From Azospirillum canadense (lineage in GTDB: Bacteria > Pseudomonadota > Alphaproteobacteria > Azospirillales > Azospirillaceae), in NCBI RefSeq assembly GCF_025961225.1, contig NZ_JAOQNG010000002.1, positions 673,501 through 737,500 of the forward strand: a stretch of 64,000 nt of DNA, in the 5' to 3' direction. The notes beneath the pieces were generated by a model, which worked only from the letters and a program-made list of their open reading frames with translations, was not told the DNA's origin and ran no database searches. Of this stretch, positions 1 to 8,694 are shown piece by piece (within the stretch, counting starts at the first letter, position 1; each line of letters opens with the position of its first letter). Made by a program: the position numbers and the translations under genes.

Positions 1-1375
1 GCCAGTCCTCCTCCAGCAGCAGGCCGGCGACCTCCAGGGACTTGCGGGCGCAGCGGTCGAGCAGCGCGGCCTCCCCGTACCAGGTCGGTCCCAGGTTGCG
101 GTAGCGGCCATAGCGGAAGCCGCGGCGCTGTGCGAAGTCGGCCAGCCGGCGGATGCTCCCTTCCGACGCGTAGCCGCCGCTGCCGATGGCAAAGCGCCGC
201 GGGTGGAACGTCTTGAAGGCCGGCATCAGGATGGTGTCGACATCCGTCAGCAGGGCATAGCAATGCCGGTCCGGCAGGTCCAGCGCGGCGAGGTAATGGT
301 TGCAGTAGGGATAGCGCGTCCCCTCGAACGTGGTGACCGACGCGAAGTTCGGGTGGTCGTAGCGATCCTCCACCGGCTCCATGATCCGGCAGGGAATGCG
401 CGGGTCGATCAGGTGATGGGTGCCCGGCGGGATGGTCACCAGGAAATCGAGGGCGGCGCAATCCAGGTCCAGGTAGGACAGGTACAGGGAATGGAGCTGC
501 CAATTGAGCGCCCATTTCCGCGGGTCGCAGAAGGCGGTGAGCACGGTCGGCGGGAACTCCCGCTCCGGCTCGGCCATGCGGCCGGTGATGTGGACGACGT
601 CGGCGTAGTCCTGTTCGTACCGCACCACGCCGAGGGCGGACAGGTGCCCGCCATAGCGCTCGTCCACACCCAGCAGGGCCGGCGCGCGCCGGCAGGCTTC
701 GGTGAGGTGCCCGCCGCACCACAGGGCGAGGCACAGGAAATAGCGCGCCCGCTCGCTGGTCGGATCGGCCGCTTCCGCGCGCCGCAGAAGCCGAATGGCG
801 TGTGCCGTATGGCTGCAGAACAGCTGGGCGCCCCCAAGGTCGGTCAGGGCCTCGGCCGATCCCGGTTCCAAGACCACCGGCAAGCGGAGAAGCCGCACCT
901 GCTCCCGCCCCTGCCCCAGCACCTCCAGGCTGGCGGACAGGCCGCGGATCGCGTCGGGGCGCATGGGATCCAGGTGAAGGGCACAGCGAAAGGCGCGGGC
1001 GGCCTCCGCCGGCTGGCGCGCCCCGCGGTGGGCCTCGGCCAATCCAAGAACGGCCGGGACCCTCGCGCAGTCCACGGCCAGCGCGCGCCGGTAGGCGCGC
1101 ACGGCCTCGTCGAAGCGGCCCAGCGCGCGGAGCAGGTCGCCGAGCAGGCAGCGGAAGGGGACGACCATCGGGCTGGCCGCGACGCACAGGCCCATGTGGT
1201 GGACGACATCCTGAAGCTTGCCCGACTGCGCTTGAACGGAGGCCAGGAGGTACAGGGCCGTCGCGTGGTCGGGGACGGCGTTCACGACCGCCTGGAAGAC
1301 CGCCTCCGCGTCACCGAGGTGTCCGCCGTCCAGATGCTACAGCCCGATGTCGATGGCTTCTTCGACCGTTGCCAT
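1..1375 (-). pseudogene. TPR protein with C-terminal glycosyltransferase-like domain, amber codon near start, cut by window edge
   Basis: Reading the minus strand from the ATG at 1375 (preceded by a good GAAAGG ribosome binding site) gives MATVEEAIDIGL and then an in-frame TAG at 1339-1337. The same frame then stays open to the window edge for about 445 codons. It has typical TPR-repeat sequence (for example ALGRFDEAVRAYRRALAVD). A second domain contains YALLTDVDTILMPAF, whose DVD resembles the DxD metal site of GT-A glycosyltransferases. Known: Azospirillum encodes many TPR proteins starting MATVEEA... and fused to sugar- or peptide-modifying domains. Inferred: the gene was inactivated by a point mutation, or it restarts at an in-frame GTG downstream. 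The domain assignment beyond TPR is uncertain. The 3' end lies outside the window. Confidence 0.6.
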
Positions 1376-1480
1376 GAACGCCTTTCTCATCCGCTGGCCT
1401 ATCCGCCGGCGACCGCATCACCGTAGACGGGAATGACTGCCCGACTTTTCATCCCCTGACAAGAGTGCTGAAAAGCTTGA

Positions 1481-1495
1481 CGGAACTGGGCTTGC
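1481..1495 (+). promoter_or_regulatory. Possible sigma-54 promoter in the 378-bp gap before the PQQ dehydrogenase operon
   Basis: CGGAACTGGGCTTGC has GG and GC dinucleotides separated by exactly 10 bases, the spacing of -24/-12 promoters. The -24 half is imperfect (GGAAC instead of GGCAC). It lies 259 bp before the dehydrogenase start, and the operon is followed by a sigma-54 activator gene, which fits but proves nothing. Nothing else was recognised in 1376-1753. Confidence 0.25.
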
Positions 1496-1753
1496 GATGG
1501 GGCGGTGATACCAAACCAGGCGAAGACTTCCGCGACCGTCAACTGCGGGTTTTCGGGTTCCGCGCGGGGTTTTCAAAGCCGGATTTTGCTGGAATGGTCC
1601 GGCACACTACCACACGACGACCGGATTGTGTCGGCCGAAGTGCCATCGGCGCCGGTTCGCGTCGCCAACACAGGCGCATGTCCGAAGACATACCCCGGAA
1701 CTCTGTCGCGCGCCGGTTCGTTCCTTTTCCGGCATTCCAACTGGAGCGCGGAA

Positions 1754-3583
1754 ATGGACGTGACGAGGGTGTGCCGCACCGGGGCCGTCTTTGCCATGAC
1801 CATGGCCCTTCTTGCGGCTGCCCCCGCGCTCGCTCAGGACACCGCTCCGACAAAGGCCGTTCCCGCACCTGCCGCCTCGCCGCCGGACGACGGCGCCTGG
1901 GCGATGCCGGCGAAGAACTACGCCAGCACCCGCTATAGCGAGTTGGACGAGATCAACGCCGGTACCGTCCGCGACCTTCAGGTCGCCTTCACCTTCTCCA
2001 CCGGCGTCGACCGGGGGCAGGAGGCCGCTCCCTTGGTCGTCGGCAACACGATGTACATCGTGACCCCCTACCCAAACCGCCTCTTCGCGCTCGACCTCAC
2101 GCAGCCGGGCGCCCCGGTGACGTGGACGTTCGAGCCGAAGCCGGCGGCCTCGGCGCAAGGGGTCGCCTGCTGCGATTTCATCAACCGCGGCGTGGCCTTC
2201 GCGGACGGCCGGGTGTTCATGAACACGCTGGACGGCCAGACCATCGCCGTGGAGGCCGGCACGGGGCGGGAGGTCTGGCGGACCAAGCTCGGCGACATCA
2301 ACAAGGGGGAGACCATCACCATGGCCCCCCTGGTGGTGAAGGGTAAGGTCTTGGTCGGCAATTCGGGCGGCGAGTTCGGGGTCCGCGGCTGGCTGACCGC
2401 GCTGGACGCCGGCACCGGCAAGATCGCGTGGAAGGCCTACAACACCGGCCCCGACAGCGATGTGCTGATCGGCCCCGACTACAAGCCCTTCTATGACAAG
2501 GAGAAGGGCAAGGACCTGGGTGTGACCACTTGGCCGCCCAACGCGTGGGAGATCGGCGGCGGCACGGTGTGGGGCTGGATCGCCTACGACCCGGAGCTTG
2601 ACCTGATCTACCACGGTACCGCCAACCCCGGCCCGTGGAACCCGGAGCAGCGGCCGGGCGACAACAAATGGACCGGCGGCATCTTCGCCCGCAATCCGGA
2701 CACCGGGCAGGCGCGCTGGTTCTACCAGGTGGTGCCCCACGACCTGTACGACCACGATGCCATCAACGAGTTGATCCTGCTCGACATGCCGGTGAACGGC
2801 ACCATGCGCAAGACCGTCGTCCGGCCGGAGCGCAACGGCTACATCTACGTGCTCGACCGCGCGACGGGGGAGGTGCTGTCGGCCGACCCGTACGCGTATA
2901 TCAATTCCTCCACCGGCGTGGACCTGAAGACGGGCATCCTGGCGATGGTGGAGGCCAAGGCGCCGAAGATGGGCAAGGTCGTCCGCGACATCTGCCCGAC
3001 GGCGCCGGGGTCGAAGGACTGGAACCCGTCCTCCTTCTCGCCGCGGACCGGGCTTCTCTACATCCCGCACATGAACCTGTGCATGGACTGGCAGAGCGCG
3101 GAGGCCAACTACATCGCCGGCACGCCCTACGTCGGGGCGGAGGTGCGCATGTTCGCCGGCCCCGGCGGCCACCGGGGCGAACTGTCGGCCTGGGACCCGG
3201 TCAAGCGCGCCAAGGCCTGGAGCGTGAAGGAGGACTTCCCGCTGTGGAGCGGCACGCTGTCCACCGCCGGCGACCTCGTCTTCTACGGGACCATGGAGGG
3301 ATGGTTCAAGGCGCTGGACGCCCGCACGGGGGAGGAGCTGTGGCGGTTCAAGACCGGCTCCGGGATCATAGGCCAGCCGATCGCATACCGCGGGCCGGAC
3401 GGGCGGGAGTATGTCGCCGTGCTGTCCGGCGTCGGCGGCTGGGCCGGGGCGGTGGTGGTCGGCAACCTCGACCCGCGCGACGCCACGGCGGCCAAGGGCT
3501 TCGTCAACGCCGTCGCCGACCTGAAGGACAAAACGACCAAGGGGGGAACGCTCTATGTCTTCGCCCTGCCGTCGAAGCGTTAG
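1754..3583 (+). CDS. PQQ-dependent alcohol/methanol dehydrogenase with Ln-type aspartate
   Basis: A periplasmic quinoprotein of 609 residues that oxidises alcohols and passes electrons to cytochrome c. Seen: signal peptide 1-28 ending ALAQ; vicinal cysteines C139-C140 (the disulfide next to PQQ); beta-propeller tryptophan motifs such as TGREVWRTKLGD; metal ligands by position E207, N291 and D333. Residue 335 is a second Asp (D333-H-D335). Known: an Asp two residues after the catalytic Asp marks lanthanide-dependent XoxF/ExaF/PedH enzymes, whereas calcium MxaF has Ala there. The ATG at 1754 was chosen because a GGAG lies upstream and a clean signal peptide follows; an in-frame extension to 1505 would destroy the signal. 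The substrate (methanol, ethanol or another alcohol) cannot be told. First gene of an operon through at least 9507. Confidence 0.92.
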   Translation: MDVTRVCRTGAVFAMTMALLAAAPALAQDTAPTKAVPAPAASPPDDGAWAMPAKNYASTRYSELDEINAGTVRDLQVAFTFSTGVDRGQEAAPLVVGNTMYIVTPYPNRLFALDLTQPGAPVTWTFEPKPAASAQGVACCDFINRGVAFADGRVFMNTLDGQTIAVEAGTGREVWRTKLGDINKGETITMAPLVVKGKVLVGNSGGEFGVRGWLTALDAGTGKIAWKAYNTGPDSDVLIGPDYKPFYDKEKGKDLGVTTWPPNAWEIGGGTVWGWIAYDPELDLIYHGTANPGPWNPEQRPGDNKWTGGIFARNPDTGQARWFYQVVPHDLYDHDAINELILLDMPVNGTMRKTVVRPERNGYIYVLDRATGEVLSADPYAYINSSTGVDLKTGILAMVEAKAPKMGKVVRDICPTAPGSKDWNPSSFSPRTGLLYIPHMNLCMDWQSAEANYIAGTPYVGAEVRMFAGPGGHRGELSAWDPVKRAKAWSVKEDFPLWSGTLSTAGDLVFYGTMEGWFKALDARTGEELWRFKTGSGIIGQPIAYRGPDGREYVAVLSGVGGWAGAVVVGNLDPRDATAAKGFVNAVADLKDKTTKGGTLYVFALPSKR

Positions 3584-4121
3584 CCTCGCGGTCCTCGCCG
3601 TCCTGGCGCTCGCCGCCTGCGACCGGGAGGAGCGGGAGCCGCGCGGCGCCCCGGTGGGCGAGAGCGGCCCGCAGGCCATCGCGCAAGGCAGCCTCTACGC
3701 CGGCGAACCCTCGCCCCCCGACCCGCGCCGGCAAGAGTATGAGGGCAACGCCTACCACCTCGCGCAGGGCAAGCAGCTGTACGTCTGGTTCAACTGCAAC
3801 GGCTGCCACTCCAACGGCGGCGGCGACATCGGCCCGCCGCTGATGGACGACACCTGGATCTACGGCGACAGCCTGGAGAACATTTTCGCCACCATCGTCC
3901 AGGGCCGGCCGAACGGCATGCCCTCCTTCCGCAACAAGATCCCGGAAACGCAGATTTGGGAGATCGCCGCGTATGTGCGGTCGATGAGCGGGCAGACGCC
4001 GACCGCCGCCTCCCCCGGGCGCAACGACAGCCTGAACGCCAAGCCGGCCGAACAGCGCGCGCCCAAGGCGGAGCCCAAGCAGTCCAACCCCGGCGGCCCG
4101 CAGGTGGAGGGCCGGCAATGA
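3555..4121 (+). CDS. Lipoprotein cytochrome c, likely electron acceptor of the PQQ dehydrogenase
   Basis: 188 residues. Starts inside the dehydrogenase gene (29-bp overlap) and ends in an ATGA overlap with coxB, so translation is coupled on both sides. Seen: hydrophobic signal with a lipobox-like LALAAC (Cys about 22), and one heme site CNGCH with a downstream GMPSF giving a plausible Met axial ligand. The C-terminal 45 residues are a Pro/Ala/Lys-rich tail. Known: single-heme cytochromes of this size accept electrons from quinoprotein dehydrogenases (MxaG/XoxG role). Inferred: it shuttles electrons from the dehydrogenase to the oxidase encoded next. Confidence 0.88.
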   Translation: MSSPCRRSVSLAVLAVLALAACDREEREPRGAPVGESGPQAIAQGSLYAGEPSPPDPRRQEYEGNAYHLAQGKQLYVWFNCNGCHSNGGGDIGPPLMDDTWIYGDSLENIFATIVQGRPNGMPSFRNKIPETQIWEIAAYVRSMSGQTPTAASPGRNDSLNAKPAEQRAPKAEPKQSNPGGPQVEGRQ

Positions 4122-5356
4122 CGGCGCGGCTGGCAGCCCCCTCGCCCAGCCCCGCTGGGAGAGGGAGGGACCCATGCGCAGCTCTCGGCGAAGCAAAGCT
4201 TCGCCTGCCGCCAGCGCAAGCTTTGCTTGCGCGAAAGGCATGGGAGGGTGAGGGCAAGGTCTTCCCGAGAAACCTAGCCCTCACCCTCCCACTTTGTGGG
4301 CCCCTCCCTCTCCCGCCGGGGGCGGGCGAGGGGGCTGCGCCCTGGCGCCGCGCCGCACTGGCGCTGTGCCCCTTGGCGCTGTCGGCCTGCCAGGGCATCC
4401 AGTCCGCGCTCGACCCCGCCGGGCACCAGTCCGGGCGGATCGCCGGGCTGTGGTGGCTGTTCCTGGCGGTGCTGGCCGCAATTTACGCGCTCGTCCTGGT
4501 CCTCCTGCTGATCGCGGCGTTCCGGTCGCGGCGCCGCCGGAGCCTGCCGCCCGGCCCCGCTTTCCGTCCGGAGGAGCCGACCGAGCGCCGGCTGACCCGC
4601 GGGCTCACCGCCTGGGCGGTCGGCACCGCCGCCATCGTGCTGACACTGACCGGGTTCAGCTACGCCGTGGACCGCGACATCCTCGCGCTCGGCCACCGGG
4701 CGGAGCTAACCATCGAGGTCACGGCCAAGCAGTGGTGGTGGCAGGTCAAGTACGACGATCCGGTGCCGAACCGCAGCTTTGAGACGGCCAACGAGATCCG
4801 CCTGCCGGTCGGCGTGCCAGTGCGCGTGGTGCTGAAGTCGCAGGACGTCATCCACAGCTTCTGGGTCCCGAACCTGCACGGCAAGACCGACCTGATCCCC
4901 GGCCGGGTCAACGAGACGGTGATCGTCGCCGACCGCGAGGGCCGTTACCGCGGGCAATGCGCGGAGTTCTGCGGGTTCCAGCACGCCAACATGGCGCTGG
5001 ATGTGGTGGCGATGCCGCGCGAGCAGTTCGACGCGTGGCGGGAGTCCCAGCTCGCCCCCGCCAGCGCCCCGTCCGACGACCGGAGCCGGGAGGGCCAGCG
5101 CGTCTTCCTGACCTCGGCCTGCGTGATGTGCCACACCGTGCGCGGCACCACGGCGGCCAGCCGGGTCGGGCCGGACCTGACCCACGTCGCCGCGCGTCCG
5201 TCGCTGGCGGCCGGGACGCTGCCCTACAGTAAAGGGAACCTCGCGGGCTGGATCGCCGACCCGCAACGCATCAAGCCGGGCAGCCAGATGCCGGTGGTCG
5301 ATCTGTCCGCCGACCAGCTGCAAAGCGTGCTCGCCTACTTGGACGGCCTGAAATGA
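4118..5356 (+). CDS. coxB: Cytochrome c oxidase subunit II with fused cytochrome c domain (caa3 type)
   Basis: 412 residues from the ATG in the ATGA overlap. Seen: lipobox-like LALSAC; two membrane helices (WWLFLAVLAAIYALVLVLLL and AVGTAAIVLTLTGFSY); a periplasmic CuA domain with HSFWVP and CAEFCGFQHANM (two Cys, His, Met copper ligands); and a C-terminal heme site CVMCH. The first 73 or so codons are unusual: they read straight through a palindromic repeat (4135-4336) that lies between the start codon and the RRAALALCPLALSAC signal. No other in-frame ATG or GTG follows the repeat before the signal, so the repeat is translated or the protein starts at a rare codon. Role: receives electrons from cytochrome c at CuA. 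Confidence 0.9.
   Translation: MTARLAAPSPSPAGRGRDPCAALGEAKLRLPPAQALLARKAWEGEGKVFPRNLALTLPLCGPLPLPPGAGEGAAPWRRAALALCPLALSACQGIQSALDPAGHQSGRIAGLWWLFLAVLAAIYALVLVLLLIAAFRSRRRRSLPPGPAFRPEEPTERRLTRGLTAWAVGTAAIVLTLTGFSYAVDRDILALGHRAELTIEVTAKQWWWQVKYDDPVPNRSFETANEIRLPVGVPVRVVLKSQDVIHSFWVPNLHGKTDLIPGRVNETVIVADREGRYRGQCAEFCGFQHANMALDVVAMPREQFDAWRESQLAPASAPSDDRSREGQRVFLTSACVMCHTVRGTTAASRVGPDLTHVAARPSLAAGTLPYSKGNLAGWIADPQRIKPGSQMPVVDLSADQLQSVLAYLDGLK
4135..4336. repeat. Nested palindromic element (MITE-like) inside the 5' end of coxB
   Basis: The outer arms at 4135-4173 and 4298-4336 are 39-base inverted repeats differing at only a few positions (both contain AGCCCCCTCGCCC and GGGAGAGGGAGGG). Inside are three more stems: GGCGAAGC/GCTTCGCC near 4191-4209, GCGCAAGC/GCTTGCGC near 4216-4234, and TGGGAGGGTGAGGGC pairing with its complement near 4280. 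About 202 bp, no coding capacity for a transposase. Length fits keeping the coxB frame open. I see no clear target-site duplication. Inferred to be a non-autonomous palindromic unit of the REP/MITE kind. Confidence 0.75.
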
Positions 5357-7284
5357 GCCCCCGCGACGCATCCCCGTTCATTCGCCGCGACGGCCCCGCC
5401 CTGGAGGAGGTGGAGACCTATGCCCGGCTGGAGCGGACCTGGGCAACGCCGCCCGGCTTGTGGGGCTGGCTGTCCAGCGTGGACCACAAGCAGGTTGGCC
5501 GGCGCTACATCGTCACCGCCTTCGTCTTCTTCCTGCTGGCCGGGCTGCTGGCGCTTGCCATGCGGATGCAACTGGCCGGGCCGGAACAGACGCTGCTGAC
5601 GCCCGACCGTTACAACCAGATCTTCACGATGCACGGCACGACGATGATGTTCCTATTCGCCGTGCCGGTGATGGAGGCCTTCGCCATCTATCTGGTGCCG
5701 CTGATGGTCGGCACGCGCGCCATCGCCTTTCCGCGGCTGAACGCCTTCAGCTATTGGGTCTATCTGGCCGGCGGGGTGATGCTGTGGGTGGCCTTCATCC
5801 TCAACGTCGGGCCGGACGTGGGCTGGTTCAGCTACGTCCCCCTGGCCGGACCGCAGTTCAGCCCCGGCAAGCGCACCGACTTCTGGGCGCAGATGATCAC
5901 CTTCACCGAGGTGGCGGCGCTGGCCGTGGCGGTCGAGATCATCGTGACGGTGTTCAAGCAGCGCGCGCCGGGCATGTCGCTGAACCGCATCCCGCTGTTC
6001 GTCTGGGGCCAGTTGGTCACCTCATTCATGGTCGTCTTCGCCATGCCGGCGGTGATGGTGTCCAGCAGCATGCTGATCATGGACCGGCTGATCGGCACCC
6101 ATTTCTTCAACCCGGCGGAGGGCGGCGACGCCCTGTTGTGGCAGCACCTGTTCTGGTTCTTCGGCCATCCGGAGGTCTACATCATCTTCCTGCCGGCGAC
6201 CGGCTTCGTGTCCTCCATCCTGCCGACCTTCGCGCGGCGGCCGATCTTCGGCTACACCGCCCTGGTGCTGGCGCTGGTCGCCACTGGGTTCCTGGGCTTC
6301 GGCCTTTGGGTGCACCACATGTTCGTGACGGGGCTGCCGCACCTCGGCAACAGCTTCTACACGGCGGCGAGCATGGCCATCGCGGTGCCCAGCGGCATCC
6401 AGATCTTCTGCTGGCTCGCCACGCTGTGGGACGGCCGGCCGCGCTTTGCCACGCCGCTGCTGTTCGTCATCGGCTTCATCGTCATCTTTGTGCTGGGCGG
6501 CCTCAGCGGCATCATGCTGGCGTCGGTGCCGATTGACAGCCAGGTGCACGACACCTACTTCGTCGTGGCCCACTTCCATTACGTGCTGATCGGCGGGGCG
6601 GTGTTCCCGCTGTTCGGGGCGGTCTACTACTGGTTCCCGAAATTCACCGGGCGGATGCTGTCGGAACGGGCGGGGGCCTGGAACTTCGGGCTGTTCTTCG
6701 TCGGCTTCAACCTCGCCTTCTTCCCCATGCACATCCTGGGGCTGATCGGGATGCCGCGCCGGGTCTACAGCTACCCCGCGGGGCTGGGCTGGGACGACCT
6801 GAACCTGCTGGCGACGGCGGGTGCCACGATCCTGGCGGCCGGGGTGCTGGTCTTCCTGGGTAACGTCTGGCACAGCCTGAAATACGGCCTCGTCGCCGAC
6901 GACAACCCGTGGGGAGCGGCGACGCTGGAGTGGGCCACCACCTCCCCACCGCCGAGCTTCAACTTCGTCCACATCCCCGTGGTGACCGGCAGCAACCCCC
7001 TATGGGAGGAGCCCGACGGACTGCCCGTGGTCGGCGGCCTGCGCGTGGACCAGCGGGAACTGCTGCTGACCAGCGTGGTGGATGCGGAGCCCGAGGTGCG
7101 GGAGCCCTCGCCCGAGCCTTCCATCTGGCCGCTGCTGTCGGCGACCGCCGTCACGATCCTGTTCATCGGCTCGATCTTCACGCCTTGGGCGGTGGTCTGG
7201 GGTTCCATCCCGCTGGCGGTCGGGCTGATCGGCTGGTTCTGGCCGAAGTCGGCGCCCGACACCCCCGAACCGGTGATCGACTGA
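5353..7284 (+). CDS. coxA: Cytochrome c oxidase subunit I
   Basis: 643 residues, ATGA overlap with coxB. Multi-helix heme-copper oxidase core. Seen: the CuB/Tyr motif FGHPEVYIIFLP, the CuB pair VHHMF, and the heme region VHDTYFVVAHFHYV with the high-spin and low-spin heme ligands. The C-terminal extension holds an extra hydrophobic segment (LSATAVTILFIGSIFTPWAVVWGSIPLAVG). Reduces oxygen to water with proton pumping. Being inside the PQQ dehydrogenase operon suggests a dedicated terminal oxidase for periplasmic alcohol oxidation. Confidence 0.95.
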   Translation: MSPRDASPFIRRDGPALEEVETYARLERTWATPPGLWGWLSSVDHKQVGRRYIVTAFVFFLLAGLLALAMRMQLAGPEQTLLTPDRYNQIFTMHGTTMMFLFAVPVMEAFAIYLVPLMVGTRAIAFPRLNAFSYWVYLAGGVMLWVAFILNVGPDVGWFSYVPLAGPQFSPGKRTDFWAQMITFTEVAALAVAVEIIVTVFKQRAPGMSLNRIPLFVWGQLVTSFMVVFAMPAVMVSSSMLIMDRLIGTHFFNPAEGGDALLWQHLFWFFGHPEVYIIFLPATGFVSSILPTFARRPIFGYTALVLALVATGFLGFGLWVHHMFVTGLPHLGNSFYTAASMAIAVPSGIQIFCWLATLWDGRPRFATPLLFVIGFIVIFVLGGLSGIMLASVPIDSQVHDTYFVVAHFHYVLIGGAVFPLFGAVYYWFPKFTGRMLSERAGAWNFGLFFVGFNLAFFPMHILGLIGMPRRVYSYPAGLGWDDLNLLATAGATILAAGVLVFLGNVWHSLKYGLVADDNPWGAATLEWATTSPPPSFNFVHIPVVTGSNPLWEEPDGLPVVGGLRVDQRELLLTSVVDAEPEVREPSPEPSIWPLLSATAVTILFIGSIFTPWAVVWGSIPLAVGLIGWFWPKSAPDTPEPVID

Positions 7285-7892
7285 TGGAACGCGCCCCCCG
7301 CTTCGCCGCCGACCTCGCCCACCTGCCGACCAGTGCGCATGGCCCACGCGCGACCACATGGTGGGGGACGCTGGGCTTCATCCTGATCGAGGCGACCGGC
7401 TTCGCGCTGGCCGCCGCGGCCTATTTCTACCTGATGGGCCAGACGGAGACCTGGCCGCCGGGCCAGTCGCCGCCGGACTGGCTGTGGGGGACGCTCCAAC
7501 TCGTCCTGATGCTGGCCAGCCTGTGGCCAAACTGGTGGACCGACCGGGTCGCCCACGCCGACGATTTGCGCAAGGTGCGGATCGGGTTGGTCGCCATGTC
7601 GGCCGTCGGGCTGCTCACCCTGGTCGTCCGTGCCTTCGAGTTCGGCGCGCTGAACTGCCGCTGGGACGACAACGCCTACGGTTCCATGGTCTGGGTGCTG
7701 CTGGGGCTGCACGCCACGCACCTGATCACCGACGTCGGCGACACTCTGGTCCTGACCGTGCTGATGTTCACCAAGCACGTGGAGCCGCGCCGCTTCACCG
7801 ACGTCACCGACAACTGCGTCTATTGGAACTTCGTGGTCGCCGCCTGGGTGCCGCTCTGGGCGCTGCTCTACGTCGTGCCGAGGGTGGTCTGA
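7284..7892 (+). CDS. Cytochrome c oxidase subunit III-like membrane protein
   Basis: 202 residues. Its ATG shares one base with the coxA stop (TGATG). Five or so hydrophobic helices with the subunit III pattern (TLGFILIEATGFALAAAAYFYLMG near the N-terminus; HATHLITDVGDTLVLTVLMF; VYWNFVVAAWVPLWALLYVVP at the end). Shorter than seven-helix subunit III (about 260-270 residues), so helices I-II are probably absent as in many caa3/bo3-type oxidases. Stabilises subunit I and the oxygen path. Confidence 0.82.
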   Translation: MERAPRFAADLAHLPTSAHGPRATTWWGTLGFILIEATGFALAAAAYFYLMGQTETWPPGQSPPDWLWGTLQLVLMLASLWPNWWTDRVAHADDLRKVRIGLVAMSAVGLLTLVVRAFEFGALNCRWDDNAYGSMVWVLLGLHATHLITDVGDTLVLTVLMFTKHVEPRRFTDVTDNCVYWNFVVAAWVPLWALLYVVPRVV

Positions 7893-7893
7893 G

Positions 7894-8238
7894 ATGGCGG
7901 CGCGGCGCATGCAATGGGCGCCCTGGGCCGGCTGGCTGGCCGGGCCGCTGGGCTGGATCGTCCAGCACCAGGGCGGGTCCAACACCGTGTTCTGGAACTG
8001 CAACCTGGGCCAGCCCCCGCTGGTGGTGACGCTGGGCGTGGTCGGCGCGCTGGTGGCGCTGGGCGGCGGTTGGCTGTCCTGGCGGGCAATGCGCGACGCC
8101 GAACCGGCGGACATCGCGGAGCCCCGCTGGGGGAGCCAGCGCTTCATCGGCATGGTGGGCGTGCTGGTCGTGCTGATCGTCCTGGTCGCCATCGCCGGGC
8201 AGACGATGGCCGGCCTAATCCTGCGCGGCTGCGGGTGA
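7894..8238 (+). CDS. Small membrane protein of the oxidase operon
   Basis: 114 residues, one base after the subunit III stop. Three hydrophobic stretches (WAGWLAGPLGWIV; LVVTLGVVGALVALGGGWLSW; FIGMVGVLVVLIVLVAIAGQTMAGLIL) and two cysteines (FWNCNLG, LRGCG-end). No family recognised. Position suggests an assembly or subunit IV-like role in the oxidase, which is inference only. Confidence 0.75.
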   Translation: MAARRMQWAPWAGWLAGPLGWIVQHQGGSNTVFWNCNLGQPPLVVTLGVVGALVALGGGWLSWRAMRDAEPADIAEPRWGSQRFIGMVGVLVVLIVLVAIAGQTMAGLILRGCG

Positions 8239-8267
8239 CGGCTGCGGGTGAGGGGGGAGGAATCGCC

Positions 8268-8693
8268 ATGTCCTTCGGGCGGAGCAGACGGATCGCGTTG
8301 GCGGTGCTCGCGCTCGTCGTCGTTGCGGGCGGGGCGGGCCTCGCTTGGGAAAGCCGACGGGAGCAGGACAAGACCTGGCGCCGCGCCGCCGCCATCACCG
8401 GCGGCGATCCCCACGCGGGGCAGGAGGCGGTGCTGCGCTACGGCTGCGGCAGCTGCCACACCATCCCCGGCGTGACGCGCGCCCGCGGGCTGGTCGGCCC
8501 GCCGCTGAGCAACTTCGGCAGCCGGGTCTTCGTCGGCGGCGTCCTCCACAACACGCCGGAGAACGTGATGAGCTGGGTGAAGGATCCCCCCGGCATTTCG
8601 CCGAAGACGGCGATGCCCAACCTGGGCGTCAGCGACCGCGACGCGCGGGACATCACCGCCTACCTCTACACCCTCACCGACGGGGGCTGGTGA
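8268..8693 (+). CDS. Membrane-anchored cytochrome c
   Basis: 141 residues. Start chosen at ATG 8268 after a GGGGGGAGG site. One N-terminal helix (RRIALAVLALVVVAGGAGLAW) then a single heme domain with CGSCH and a KTAMPNLG Met-ligand region. No lipobox, so probably an uncleaved anchor. Known: such small cytochromes deliver electrons to caa3 oxidases. Likely a second carrier between the dehydrogenase and subunit II. Confidence 0.87.
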   Translation: MSFGRSRRIALAVLALVVVAGGAGLAWESRREQDKTWRRAAAITGGDPHAGQEAVLRYGCGSCHTIPGVTRARGLVGPPLSNFGSRVFVGGVLHNTPENVMSWVKDPPGISPKTAMPNLGVSDRDARDITAYLYTLTDGGW

Positions 8694-8694
8694 C

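Noticed and set aside
1337..1339. TAG as recoded pyrrolysine or readthrough site
   Set aside because: No pyl genes or downstream recoding structure seen; a nonsense mutation is the simpler explanation.
203..1426. Long plus-strand open frame over the first kilobase
   Set aside because: It is the complement of the TPR gene; its composition (G, A, R, Q, V rich without motifs) is a GC-rich shadow, while the minus frame shows TPR repeats.
1607..3679. 690-codon minus-strand open frame opposite the PQQ dehydrogenase
   Set aside because: No domain and low-complexity composition; the plus frame carries all quinoprotein motifs.
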